A stretch of DNA of 24,497 nt from DATMNI01 sp035570275 (GTDB taxonomy: Bacteria; Acidobacteriota; Terriglobia; Bryobacterales; Bryobacteraceae): the NCBI GenBank assembly GCA_035570275.1, contig DATMNI010000313.1:1-24497 (forward strand), given 5' to 3'. Under the pieces are notes generated by a model. It was not told the DNA's origin and made no database searches. It was given only the letters and a program-made list of their open reading frames with translations. Positions 1 to 7,762 of this stretch are shown piece after piece (the first letter of the stretch is position 1; the number at the start of each line of letters is the position of its first letter). The position numbers and the translations under genes were made by a program.

Positions 1-618
1 GACGTGAATCCGGGCTCCGCGGTCATTCTCAGCCGCGACAATGGAAGGACCTGGGTCGATGCGGGCGGACGGATCGCCGGCATCCACGCCGGCGTTGTGC
101 AGTTGAAGGATGGCCGCCTGATGGCGCTCGGCCGCGGAGAACCGATTGACGGCTTCATGCCGAAGAGCATCTCGACCGACATGGGAAAGACCTGGACGTA
201 TTCGGCGAGCCCATTGCAGGCGATACGCACCATGCAGCGCGCGGTGCTGCTGCGCCTGCGTGAGGGGCCGCTCCTTTTCATCTCGTTCTGCGGCGCTGAG
301 ACGCAGCCGGGCAAGCAGGACATGATGATCACGGATGCCGCCGGCAAGCAGCGGCCGGTGGCGGGTCTCTATGCCGCACTCTCCTTCGATGAGGGCAACA
401 CGTGGCCGGCGACCCGCCTGATTAGCGATGACGGTCCGCCACGGGAAATGGAGACCACCGACCAGCGCAAGTTCACAATGAGCGCGTCGAGCGCCGAGAC
501 GTTCGGCTACCTGGCAATCACCCAGGGGCAGAATGGTGTGATTCATTTGATCAGCAGCAAGAATCACTACGCCTTCAACCTGGCATGGTTGAGGACGCCC
601 GCCCCGGCGCTGCCTTGA
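1..618 (+). CDS. Sialidase-like BNR/Asp-box protein, C-terminal part (5' truncated by window)
   Basis: The frame is already open at base 1, so this is the 3' end of a longer gene; the GTG at base 4 should not be taken as the start. The visible ~205 residues carry three Asp-box motifs (SRDNGRTW near residue 10, STDMGKTW near 57, SFDEGNTW near 126), the hallmark of six-bladed sialidase/neuraminidase beta-propellers (BNR_2 type). The family cleaves or binds glycans outside the cytoplasm, but Asp boxes are structural and do not prove sialidase activity. The signal peptide, if present, lies upstream of the window. The gene converges on the DUF1349 gene with only 8 nt between the two stops, so no intergenic terminator is possible. 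It is the third sialidase-like gene at this locus, on the opposite strand to the others. Confidence 0.8.
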   Translation, partial: DVNPGSAVILSRDNGRTWVDAGGRIAGIHAGVVQLKDGRLMALGRGEPIDGFMPKSISTDMGKTWTYSASPLQAIRTMQRAVLLRLREGPLLFISFCGAETQPGKQDMMITDAAGKQRPVAGLYAALSFDEGNTWPATRLISDDGPPREMETTDQRKFTMSASSAETFGYLAITQGQNGVIHLISSKNHYAFNLAWLRTPAPALP

Positions 619-626
619 AGATCCCC

Positions 627-1217
627 CTACGGTTCTTTGAGGCGGTCGATTACAAAATGATCGAACTCCGCAATGAAGCCGGCTGCCTTGGGGCTGCAAG
701 CGTACACGCCGCACGCAACCGGCGCCTCCGGATCGACGTCCTCGTGCAAGTGTGCGACGCGCAACTGGGTCCAATCGCTACCGTCAAGCGACACGTGCAC
801 CAGGTAGTCGCTTCCCTCCCGGACCACTCGTAGCTGGAAGCGATTCACGTTAGACGGGATATCCTGCGTCGACCAATCCGAATAGCCCGCGTTGGTAACC
901 ACCGCACCCAGGCGATTCATTTGATCCGGCTCGAACTCGATGGACGTTTTCAGCCAGCAGGATTTCGAGAGCCTCACCATGAGCCCGGCCTGATCGTACT
1001 GATGGCGGGGCGTGACAAAAATCTCGGCAGACAGTACAAAATCCCCGGCTATCTTCGCGAACAGGAAATGGCCATTATCGGCCTCGAACCCATAATGCGT
1101 TTTCGACCAGAAATCCGTGGGCGAATCTGACGCGATTACTAGGCGGCCTGCTGCGATGCTCCAGTTCGATGGCTCGCAGTGCCACCGCAGGCGGCTATCT
1201 GAAAACGATGAGATCAC
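627..1217 (-). CDS. DUF1349 family protein (concanavalin-like fold)
   Basis: A protein of about 196 residues matching the DUF1349 family (often annotated as regulation of enolase protein 1), which has a concanavalin A-like beta-sandwich. Family-like stretches include DQAGLMVR, WLKTSIEFEPDQ, a GAVVTNAGYSDWS segment and a C-terminal GFIAEFDHF. I chose the GTG at 1217 because it overlaps the stop of the MFS gene as GTGA, gives the usual family length and begins just before the conserved region; the open frame further upstream is only the shadow of the MFS gene. Translation is probably coupled to that gene. It is the last gene of the six-gene operon. The fold fits carbohydrate or ligand binding, but the biochemical role is not known. 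No signal peptide is visible, so it is probably cytoplasmic. Confidence 0.82.
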   Translation of the reverse strand: MISSFSDSRLRWHCEPSNWSIAAGRLVIASDSPTDFWSKTHYGFEADNGHFLFAKIAGDFVLSAEIFVTPRHQYDQAGLMVRLSKSCWLKTSIEFEPDQMNRLGAVVTNAGYSDWSTQDIPSNVNRFQLRVVREGSDYLVHVSLDGSDWTQLRVAHLHEDVDPEAPVACGVYACSPKAAGFIAEFDHFVIDRLKEP

Positions 1218-2533
1218 TTGCCAAGACTCTGCAGCCGGACCTTTTCGATATCGCGGCTCACGGTGACCAGGATCGCCGTCAACAACAGACCGGACCCGAT
1301 GACCAGAGCGATGGCCGCGATGGAGATCGCAAAGCTGAGGCTCGATTGCCCGGCGATGTACCCGATCAACACCGGGGCGCTGCCGGCTCCGACCAGCCAC
1401 CCCGTCATATTCATAAACCCCACTGCGGTTCCGCGGGCCTGCGGAGGCACGGTATCCAGCATGGCGGCGAAAATGTTGGCGTCGTACAGACCCTTGAAAA
1501 ATCCCCAGAGCGTCAAACTGATGATGAGGGATTGAACGGATAGCGTCTGGCCGCACCAGATCACGAACGGCGCCGCGCCCAGCAGGCCGATCATCTGCAC
1601 GGCGATGCGCCCCCCGGCAAAGCGCCGGCGCAGCGTATCGGCGAGCCATCCGCCGACGGGTGACCCGACCATACTCGCCAGTTGAATGAAAATGGTCGCC
1701 GTCAGGCCGGCGATGGCCAGGCTCAGGTGGAATTTATCGTAAAGGAATTTCGGCATCCACGTCAGCAGGACCATTCCTACAAAGTTGTCGAGCATGAAGG
1801 CCGTCATGAGCAACAGGACCGTGGGGGTTGTCCATATCACCTTCAGGAAATCGACCAGCGGCATCCTGTCTTTGACGTCATGGATAGGAGCTCCAAAATC
1901 CTGGAGGTCGGCCGCCCCACGGGCAGGTTCGACCAAAGTCTTCATCAGCACAAAGCCGAGAACCACGCCGAGCGAGCCGAACACGACGAATGAGGAACGC
2001 CACCCATAGTGCTGAGCGATCAGCCCTCCAAGGAATCCGCCCGCGATGGTGCCGGCGTAGACGCTGGTCTGATGCGTCCCCATGGCGCGCGATCGCGTCC
2101 GCTTGCCGTGATAGTCGCTGATCATCGACATGGCCGCCGGGAAATAGAAGGTCTCGCCCAGACCTTCGGCCGCGCGGAAAAAGAGCAGTTGGGAAAAGTT
2201 CCGCGAGATCGCCGTGGCGGAACAAATGACGCTCCAGGCAAAAAGGCCGCCGAGCACCGCCGATTTCCGGCGAATGCGATCCACAATGTTGCCGGCAAAC
2301 GGCGCGCAAATGCCGTATACCAGAGCAAAGGACGAACCCAGCAGCCCGAGTTGGACGGAATTGAGCCCTAATTCCTTCTCGAGCAGCGGAAAGACGGAGA
2401 AAATCGCCTGGCGATCAGCGTAATTCAAGAAGCCGGTGAACCATAGCATCCCGACCACGTACCATCCATAGTTCGGGCTGCCGGCAAAACGCTTATCCCC
2501 AGCGATATGGGGCTTAGACCCAGCGTTAGACAT
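1214..2533 (-). CDS. MFS transporter
   Basis: A major facilitator superfamily permease of 439 residues with about 12 hydrophobic segments. The loop between helices 2 and 3 has the MFS signature region (GNIVDRIRRKSAVLGG), and helices 4-5 contain RAAEGLGETFYFPAAMS, typical of anion/sugar-acid symporters. Start: the ATG at 2533 overlaps the stop of the upstream gene by 8 nt and leads directly into the first helix; the in-frame ATG at 2611 would add 26 polar residues that are the shadow of the upstream gene. It follows a KdsB-type gene and secreted sialidase-like proteins, so uptake of a sugar acid released outside the cell is a reasonable guess. The substrate cannot be read from the sequence. 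Confidence 0.9.
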   Translation of the reverse strand: MSNAGSKPHIAGDKRFAGSPNYGWYVVGMLWFTGFLNYADRQAIFSVFPLLEKELGLNSVQLGLLGSSFALVYGICAPFAGNIVDRIRRKSAVLGGLFAWSVICSATAISRNFSQLLFFRAAEGLGETFYFPAAMSMISDYHGKRTRSRAMGTHQTSVYAGTIAGGFLGGLIAQHYGWRSSFVVFGSLGVVLGFVLMKTLVEPARGAADLQDFGAPIHDVKDRMPLVDFLKVIWTTPTVLLLMTAFMLDNFVGMVLLTWMPKFLYDKFHLSLAIAGLTATIFIQLASMVGSPVGGWLADTLRRRFAGGRIAVQMIGLLGAAPFVIWCGQTLSVQSLIISLTLWGFFKGLYDANIFAAMLDTVPPQARGTAVGFMNMTGWLVGAGSAPVLIGYIAGQSSLSFAISIAAIALVIGSGLLLTAILVTVSRDIEKVRLQSLGK

Positions 2534-3761
2534 CGATTTCCGCCGTCGCGGTGAGCTGCCGTGCCTGCTGGTACATCGCGCGGCGGTCAACGAATTGAAT
2601 TGCATCGACAATCCACTCGCGCATGCGCTGCCCTTCCGCGGTTTCCTGCGGCGCGGAGATGAAGTCCAGTTTCAACCCAAGCCCGTTGGCGACGTGGGTG
2701 GCAAGGACCGGCCAGGCGACACCGATATCGGCGGTTACCGGGAGGCTGTGTTCGAGCCGGGCAAAACCCGACATCTCCATGCGAAACGGGATTCCGGTGA
2801 GCTTGGTTTTCGGCAGGCCCTGATCCACGGCTCGCTGTATGTCCGCGCTCTGCCGTTCTTTATTCCACGCCGTTTCCAGATTGGAATCCAGATCGATCCG
2901 AATCACGCTCTTGCCTTGCAGGCTGTAAGCATACTCGCCCTTCCATTCGGACCAGATGCCGTGCCCTGTGTAGGTTTCGAAAGGACCGTCATGGATCTCC
3001 TGGGCCAGCGCGATCGCCGATTCGACGATTACGTCGGCGCTCGCCAGCGTCTCCGCCACCGTTCTGGCGCGACGCGTAATCGAGACCGCATCGCCAATCG
3101 CCAACCCAACGGCGCCGCCGCCCACAAGCTGCGGTATCGATACGACGACCGGAAGTCCGAGCTTCGCGCCCGCGCCGATCATGGTCATCGGGTCCGCACC
3201 GAAGCCTGCAACGCGCTCCAGCAGCACGCCGCTCTCATGCGCCAGTTCGCCGGCTTCGCGGGCCAGGCGCTCGGTACGGGGGCCCATGGGCCACGACATG
3301 TTGCCCGCGGCCTTGATAACCGCCGGCGCAGGTTCCGCGGCAATGCGATCATAACGGTCCCACCACGCCTCCACCTCCGGCGCGATCTGAGCCTTTTGTT
3401 CGGCCGTAAGCAGTGTAATCTCGAACAGACCGCCGCGCGGCAGCAGCGAACTGGGAATCGCCAGCTCCGGGTGGTCGCGCGCGGATACTCGCTTGACCCG
3501 GTCGAGTGTGCCTGCCATTTCGTGCGCGATTACGGCGGAGCTGGTGATTACCCCATCGATCACGCCCTGATGCATCAATTCCGCGATCAACGTGGTCACG
3601 CCTTCGTGAAGGTTGGGCCCGCTGCCTGTAACCACGACCACCTTGCCGCCTCGCAGCTTCGCGGCCACGATCTGCTTCGCGCCTTCGAGAAGATTCGCCA
3701 GAGACCGTTCGGCAAGGGACTCAGCCCAACTGTCGATAGCGTGCCGGGCGGGTACCATCAT
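2526..3761 (-). CDS. Uncharacterised Rossmann-like protein, weakly deoxyhypusine-synthase-like
   Basis: I do not recognise this 411-residue protein with certainty. It has a glycine-rich nucleotide-binding-like loop, TGSGPNLHEG (residues 45-54), followed by a helix and VIAHEM near 77-82, and a second glycine-rich segment, PQLVGGGAVGLAIGD (about 210-224). Alternating beta/alpha segments with a loop followed by a region listing small residues resemble the NAD-binding fold of deoxyhypusine synthase and the related LOR/SDH-type domains, but this is impression only. There is no signal peptide or membrane segment. The start ATG at 3761 overlaps the kdsB stop as ATGA; a second ATG follows immediately. 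Its place between kdsB and an MFS permease points to a role in ulosonic-acid or related sugar metabolism. No specific reaction is claimed. Confidence 0.6.
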   Translation of the reverse strand: MMVPARHAIDSWAESLAERSLANLLEGAKQIVAAKLRGGKVVVVTGSGPNLHEGVTTLIAELMHQGVIDGVITSSAVIAHEMAGTLDRVKRVSARDHPELAIPSSLLPRGGLFEITLLTAEQKAQIAPEVEAWWDRYDRIAAEPAPAVIKAAGNMSWPMGPRTERLAREAGELAHESGVLLERVAGFGADPMTMIGAGAKLGLPVVVSIPQLVGGGAVGLAIGDAVSITRRARTVAETLASADVIVESAIALAQEIHDGPFETYTGHGIWSEWKGEYAYSLQGKSVIRIDLDSNLETAWNKERQSADIQRAVDQGLPKTKLTGIPFRMEMSGFARLEHSLPVTADIGVAWPVLATHVANGLGLKLDFISAPQETAEGQRMREWIVDAIQFVDRRAMYQQARQLTATAEIDV

Positions 3762-4510
3762 ACGTTCACGGCGCCCATCAGTTCGCGCGCCCGTTCCAGG
3801 TCGGCCTGCGTATCCACCGACAGCATCTCCTGCCGCGACGCAGTTTCTATCACCAGAATGCGAATGCCGTTTTCGAGCGCCCGCAGTTGCTCGAGGCTTT
3901 CGATCTCTTCGAGGTCCGAGGGCGGAAGTTCGGCTAGACGCATCAACGCGCCTCGGGTGTATGCGTACAGGCCGAGGTGTTCGAAGACCGCGAACCGGGG
4001 CGTCCTCTGCCGCGGGTAAGGGATCAGCGAGCGCGAGAAATACAGCGCATAGCCGGCCGGATCGGTCACTACCTTGACCACGCCCGGGTCCGCAAATTCC
4101 CGCTCGTGCAGCACCCGCTTCTTCAGCGTGACGACATCCGCCCTGACGCCGCTTCGGAACGGATCCACCACCTCGGCGAGCATCGCGGGGTCGAGCATCG
4201 GCTCATCGCCCTGGATATTGACGATGATATTGACGATCGCATCGGCATCCATTCCGCGGACGGCTTCGGCGACGCGATCCGTACCGGAGCGGTGGTCCGC
4301 GCTGGTCATCACGGCCTTGCCCCCAAAGCTCTCAACCGCGGAACGGATGCGCTGGTCATCGGTAGCCACCACGACGTCATCCAGACAGGAGGCGCGCCTG
4401 GCACGCTCGTAAACATGCTGGACCATCGGCTTCCCATGAATATCCGCCAGCACCTTGCCTTCGAGACGCGATGATTGGTAGCGTGCCGGTATGACTCCAA
4501 TAATGCGCAT
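3758..4510 (-). CDS. kdsB: 3-deoxy-manno-octulosonate cytidylyltransferase (CMP-KDO synthetase)
   Basis: KdsB activates KDO (or a related 2-keto-3-deoxy sugar acid) with CTP, giving CMP-sugar and pyrophosphate in the cytoplasm; in Gram-negatives this feeds LPS core assembly. The 250-residue protein has the family motifs in order: IPARYQSSRLEGK (7-19, CTP-binding P-loop-like), HRSGTDRV (73-80), QGDEP (100-104) and EHLGLYAYTRGAL (about 182-194). Length is typical. Oddity: just before QGDEP a four-residue unit IVNI occurs twice (92-99), caused by a perfect 12-bp tandem duplication; most relatives have one. It sits between a sialidase-like fusion gene (6-nt gap) and an unknown gene (ATGA overlap), so it may act on a scavenged sugar acid and may not be the LPS enzyme. 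Specificity for KDO versus another ulosonate is not proven. Confidence 0.92.
   Translation of the reverse strand: MRIIGVIPARYQSSRLEGKVLADIHGKPMVQHVYERARRASCLDDVVVATDDQRIRSAVESFGGKAVMTSADHRSGTDRVAEAVRGMDADAIVNIIVNIQGDEPMLDPAMLAEVVDPFRSGVRADVVTLKKRVLHEREFADPGVVKVVTDPAGYALYFSRSLIPYPRQRTPRFAVFEHLGLYAYTRGALMRLAELPPSDLEEIESLEQLRALENGIRILVIETASRQEMLSVDTQADLERARELMGAVNV
4214..4237. repeat. Perfect 12-bp tandem duplication inside kdsB
   Basis: GATATTGACGAT occurs twice back to back (4214-4225 and 4226-4237). On the coding strand it adds IVNI directly before the QGDEP motif without breaking the frame. Confidence 0.97.
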
Positions 4511-4516
4511 ACAGGG

Positions 4517-6094
4517 TCAGTTCGGACGATTCAAGTGATCCAGCCAGTTTTCGTCGAACTCCACGTGTTTGATCGAATACCGGCGATACGTGTAGGTAAC
4601 GTGAATGAGGCCGTCGGAAGTTTGCAAAATCGAAGGATACGAGTACTCGCCCGGATTGGATTCGAACACCAGGTGGCTGCTCCAGGTCTTGCCGCCATCC
4701 AGGGATCGCGTGATGCTCAGGGGCGTGCGTGCGCGGTCCGAATCGTTGTGGGCCAGCAGCAGGTGGCCGTTTCGCAGGGCCCGCAGCGAGATCGCGGAGT
4801 CCGGACATTTAAGGTCCGTCGCATGCGCCGGGGTCCAGTTGAGCCCGCCGTCGGTGGATTCGGTCTGCAGGAGCGCCGGCTTCAGTCGCACGAAGGCAAG
4901 CAGCGATCCGTCGGGCCTCGGCGCCACCGCTGGCTGCTCACCCATGACGTTCTGATTCGGAATGTTTTGTGAGCGCACCCACGTCTTTCCGTTGTCCTTC
5001 GTCTTCACGAAGAACGATTTGTCGACGTTGTCCCGCTCGTCGCTCAACGGAACCAGCAACTCGCCGCCCGGAAGCGTGACAGGAAGATTGCGCGGCAGCC
5101 AACCGGACGTTTCCATCGGGAACAGGACGTCCTTCGTCCAGGCGTGGCCGTTATCGTTCGATACGCGGTACATCAACCGCGCTCCGTCCCAGCCGGTGTG
5201 CGCCAGCAGAGGCTGAGTCGCCTCCATGCGGCCCCACAGGATCCAGATCTTCTGGGCGGGATCGACGAAGATAATCGCGTTTCCGACGGGGTGCGCGGCG
5301 TCGCGAAACAGCAACTCGGGCGTGCTCCAGTTTCGTTCTCCCTTTTTCCGGCGAGCCATGTACAGTGCTTCGTCATCGGAGGATTCGTAGCTGCCGCCGT
5401 ACCACGTGACCAGCAGGTCGCCGTTGGGCGCTTCCGCGATGCTCGAAGCGTGGTGCGCGGGCGCGCCGGGTATCTTTTCGAAAATCAGTTCCGATGCGAA
5501 GTGAATCGATTCATAGGAATCCTTGAGCAATGGCGCCGGGCCCGGCATGGAGATCGGAGTTCCGTCGCCAGGTTCCAAATACGTCGGGCCCGGGCGAATC
5601 TCCGCCAGGCTTTTGAGAGCTCCGGCCAACCCTACTGCATCGTCCTCTTTTCCAATGGGGCCTCGATAGCGCAGTCGGGCGTCCTTATCGATGACGAAAG
5701 CTTGCGGCGTCACAGTCGCGCCAAGCTGGGTGGCCGCCTTGTGCTGTGGATCGCGATAACACGGGAAGATGAAACCGCTATCCTGACAAAACGCCCGCAC
5801 TTCTTCCGCGGATTCGGCGGGGTTCGGAAATACGGCGACGAACATCACGCGGTTGCGGCGGTTCATGGCGTTGAGCCGCTGTATGGTGCCCGCCGCGGCC
5901 GCCGTTTTATCGGAGCGCGTCGAGAGGAACAAGATCACGGTACCGCTGTGCTCGGCGTAGTTGGAGATTTGAAGCGGCGGGCCATTGAGGCGCTCGACGT
6001 CAATCGGCGCACTCAGGCGATTCCCGAACTGCCCATAAAGCGCCGCAACGCTCAGCAGCGATGCCGCTGCGCACAAGCCGCGACGGGAAGACAT
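4517..6094 (-). CDS. Secreted redoxin-like / sialidase-like fusion protein
   Basis: A 525-residue exported protein in two parts. Residues 1-20 form a signal peptide. Residues ~30-160 look like a thioredoxin/AhpC-TSA fold: a beta strand ending LFLSTR, VMFVAVFPNPAES, and VTPQAFVID containing the cis-proline signature. Where active relatives have CxxC or CPxS, this protein has RSDKTAAA, so the redox cysteine is absent. Residues ~190-525 are a BNR_2 sialidase-like propeller with four Asp boxes (SNDNGHAW, TKDNGKTW, STDGGLNW, SLDGGKTW). The start ATG at 6094 lies 1 nt after the stop of the upstream sialidase gene and gives a proper signal sequence; the longer frame from 6148 only re-reads the upstream gene. 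Second gene of the operon, 6 nt before kdsB. Hydrolase activity and the role of the dead redoxin domain are unknown. Confidence 0.85.
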   Translation of the reverse strand: MSSRRGLCAAASLLSVAALYGQFGNRLSAPIDVERLNGPPLQISNYAEHSGTVILFLSTRSDKTAAAAGTIQRLNAMNRRNRVMFVAVFPNPAESAEEVRAFCQDSGFIFPCYRDPQHKAATQLGATVTPQAFVIDKDARLRYRGPIGKEDDAVGLAGALKSLAEIRPGPTYLEPGDGTPISMPGPAPLLKDSYESIHFASELIFEKIPGAPAHHASSIAEAPNGDLLVTWYGGSYESSDDEALYMARRKKGERNWSTPELLFRDAAHPVGNAIIFVDPAQKIWILWGRMEATQPLLAHTGWDGARLMYRVSNDNGHAWTKDVLFPMETSGWLPRNLPVTLPGGELLVPLSDERDNVDKSFFVKTKDNGKTWVRSQNIPNQNVMGEQPAVAPRPDGSLLAFVRLKPALLQTESTDGGLNWTPAHATDLKCPDSAISLRALRNGHLLLAHNDSDRARTPLSITRSLDGGKTWSSHLVFESNPGEYSYPSILQTSDGLIHVTYTYRRYSIKHVEFDENWLDHLNRPN

Positions 6095-6095
6095 C

Positions 6096-7265
6096 TTATC
6101 TGGCGCCTCTTGGTTGGGTTCCGGCTTGGATTCCGGGTTGGATTCCACCAGGATCCCAGATGGTGGCGCCTATGTAGCGCTCCCTATCTTTGGCGTCATT
6201 GAAATAGTAGACTGTGACCATCTTGCCGTCCGGCCGTTGCATCGTACGTGTATAGCCAAGATCCCAAGCGCCGCCGTCGCTTCGAAGATCGATCTCGCCG
6301 CTCCACGAATCGCCTTCGTTGCCACTCAACCGGGCGCGAATTCCGAACGGCGCCGACCGGTAACCATAAGTCATCGCCAGCCGGCCGTCTTTGAGGTGGA
6401 CCATGCTCGGAGGATTGCCGCCGCCGGTATCGGGCGCCGGCCTGGTAACGAAGCGCCAGGTCTTGCCGTCATCTTCAGAACGGTATAGGTCAATGAAGTT
6501 ACGATGCCGGATCGCGGTTACGATACGGCTTTTGGAGAGCCGCACGGAAGATGGCATGATGGCGTAGTCGTCGCCTTCGGGCTCCGGCCCGATAAATGAA
6601 ACGAAATCCCAGTTCTTGCCGCCGTCGTGGGTACGCACGCAGATCACACGGCCTTCCTTGCCGTTCGACTTCGCGGCGGTCAGGAACATCGTGAGGTCGT
6701 GCTGGCCGTTCACCAGGTAGTCGGTGCGCGCGGCGATTCCCTTTTGGCTGAAGTCGGGAATACGGTACGGGCCGATCCAATCCTTACCCCGGTCGCTCGA
6801 AACGTAGAAACGCGACGGCCCGATGTTGATGTCGGCCATGCGCGCGGTCAAAACAAATCCCGGGCTCGTGAAATCGATTCCGCCGGAGCAATCGACGGGC
6901 TCCTTGCCGCCTTCCGCGGTAGGCACGCCCGCAACTTTGATGGATGGGGGCGGCTTCAAGCCCTCGGGCTTTTCGATGGTCCAGGTCTCGCCGCCGTCTA
7001 AGCTCCGCGCCAGAACATGTTCGGCGGGCCGGGTGTAATCGATGGCGTGGCCTTGCGCCTTATCTTTGAAATACCCGGCTTCGAAGCCGACCAGGATCTC
7101 ATTGCCCCACGTCCAGATCCCATGATTCGCCGGCCAGCCGCCGAATCTGCCTGACTCCCGATAGATGATGACGTTCTTAATCGGATGCGGCAGGTCCGCG
7201 GCGCACACACAGGGCGCCAAGACACACACGACAGGGATCAGCGCGATTCGCTCACGGAGCGACAT
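6096..7265 (-). CDS. Secreted sialidase-like BNR/Asp-box protein
   Basis: A 389-residue protein with a cleavable-looking signal peptide (residues 1-23, hydrophobic stretch then CAAD) and a beta-propeller with Asp boxes SLDGGETW, SSDRGKDW, THDGGKNW and SEDDGKTW spread through the chain. These identify the sialidase superfamily; substrate and catalytic competence cannot be decided by eye. The C-terminus ends in three four-residue units (GIQP, GIQA, GTQP) encoded by a 12-bp tandem repeat, which look like a recent extension beyond the fold. First gene of the six-gene operon, with a strong promoter directly upstream. The protein probably acts in the periplasm or outside the cell, ahead of the transporter encoded further down. 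Confidence 0.87.
   Translation of the reverse strand: MSLRERIALIPVVCVLAPCVCAADLPHPIKNVIIYRESGRFGGWPANHGIWTWGNEILVGFEAGYFKDKAQGHAIDYTRPAEHVLARSLDGGETWTIEKPEGLKPPPSIKVAGVPTAEGGKEPVDCSGGIDFTSPGFVLTARMADINIGPSRFYVSSDRGKDWIGPYRIPDFSQKGIAARTDYLVNGQHDLTMFLTAAKSNGKEGRVICVRTHDGGKNWDFVSFIGPEPEGDDYAIMPSSVRLSKSRIVTAIRHRNFIDLYRSEDDGKTWRFVTRPAPDTGGGNPPSMVHLKDGRLAMTYGYRSAPFGIRARLSGNEGDSWSGEIDLRSDGGAWDLGYTRTMQRPDGKMVTVYYFNDAKDRERYIGATIWDPGGIQPGIQAGTQPRGAR
6111..6146. repeat. Three 12-bp tandem units at the 3' end of the sialidase-like gene
   Basis: Units at 6111-6122, 6123-6134 and 6135-6146 differ at two or three positions and encode GTQP, GIQA and GIQP at the protein C-terminus. Confidence 0.9.
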
Positions 7266-7271
7266 TTTCCA

Positions 7272-7300
7272 AGTCTAGGACCGCCGCAAATCAATGTCAA
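7272..7300 (-). promoter_or_regulatory. Sigma-70-type promoter of the sialidase-kdsB operon
   Basis: Read on the minus strand: a perfect -35 TTGACA (7300-7295), exactly 17 nt of spacer, then -10 TAGACT (7277-7272), then 6 nt and the ATG at 7265. The -10 is so close to the start codon that the mRNA should begin at or next to the ATG, that is, be leaderless or nearly so. Confidence 0.8.
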
Positions 7301-7336
7301 TCTGTAATTTGAAACCGGATTTCAGTTTTGGACGTG

Positions 7337-7507
7337 CTATTCCAAAGCCAGCGTTTCCTCCCACGTTACTTCGCGGCCGCGATCCATCGCCATGGGTCCC
7401 ATGATCGCGGTCAGCGTACTTTCGACGCCGCGGCCCGATCGATCAGAGTGTGTTCTGCTACGCATCGCATCGAACATCGGATTGGCAGGTGAGCAGGAGT
7501 TGATGGC
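7337..7507 (-). pseudogene. C-terminal remnant of a Gfo/Idh/MocA-family oxidoreductase
   Basis: On the minus strand about 55 residues ending at a TAG stop resemble the C-terminus of Gfo/Idh/MocA dehydrogenases: NPMFDAMRSR, then TLTAIMGPMAMDRGREVTWE. In relatives the corresponding region reads roughly as a short helix, a TAIMGRMA helix and a G-x-x-V/I-T-W-E strand. There is no N-terminal Rossmann domain and no credible start, and the sequence just upstream does not continue the family. It is therefore best read as the tail left after deletion of a sugar dehydrogenase gene, which would fit beside the carbohydrate operon. Confidence 0.6.
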
Positions 7508-7762
7508 GATGTCTGACGCCGGCCATGGAAGCCAACTGGAAACCACTCGAAACGAAACTCGGCGCACCGGGATTCATCAGTACAAACACGCGGCAATTTA
7601 CGCCTATGACCGGACTGAGAGTACCCCTAACCACCGAACGCCGGTAGCGGAGCGGTCAGTAGCGCGCAGAGGGGGCAATCTCAAGGCTCGCGACCCAGAG
7701 GTCGCGGCCACTGGGTCGCGGCCACTTGGGTCGCGGCTGCTGTGCCACAATCACAATACGGG
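7508..7762. other. Intergenic stretch before the ABC permease pair
   Basis: Together with the remnant and promoter to its left this makes about 500 bases without an intact gene. Apart from the GTCGCG repeat cluster at 7689-7740, I see no gene or RNA in it. Confidence 0.5.
7689..7740. repeat. GTCGCG hairpin plus short tandem repeats (left copy)
   Basis: CGCGACC (7689-7695), a CAGA loop and GGTCGCG (7700-7706) form a perfect 7-bp hairpin. It is followed by tandem units GGTCGCGGCCACTG (7700-7713), GGTCGCGGCCACTTG (7714-7728) and a partial third copy (7729-7740). A related element lies at 10292-10332, on the other side of the permease pair. Confidence 0.85.

Noticed and set aside
1218..1649. N-terminal extension of the DUF1349 frame
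   Set aside because: The extra residues are the out-of-frame reading of the MFS gene; the coupled GTG at 1217 gives the normal length.
2595..4019. 474-codon open frame on the + strand
   Set aside because: It is antisense to two well-supported minus-strand genes, has arginine/histidine-rich low-complexity composition and shows no family motif; a GC-rich shadow frame.
6095..6148. Longer start for the redoxin-sialidase gene
   Set aside because: The extra 18 residues re-read the repeat at the end of the upstream gene and would displace the signal peptide from the N-terminus.
5144..6202. 352-codon open frame on the + strand
   Set aside because: Shadow of the redoxin-sialidase gene; no domain, arginine-rich.
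7700..7740. CRISPR array
   Set aside because: Units are about 14 bp and directly adjacent, with no spacers and no cas genes.
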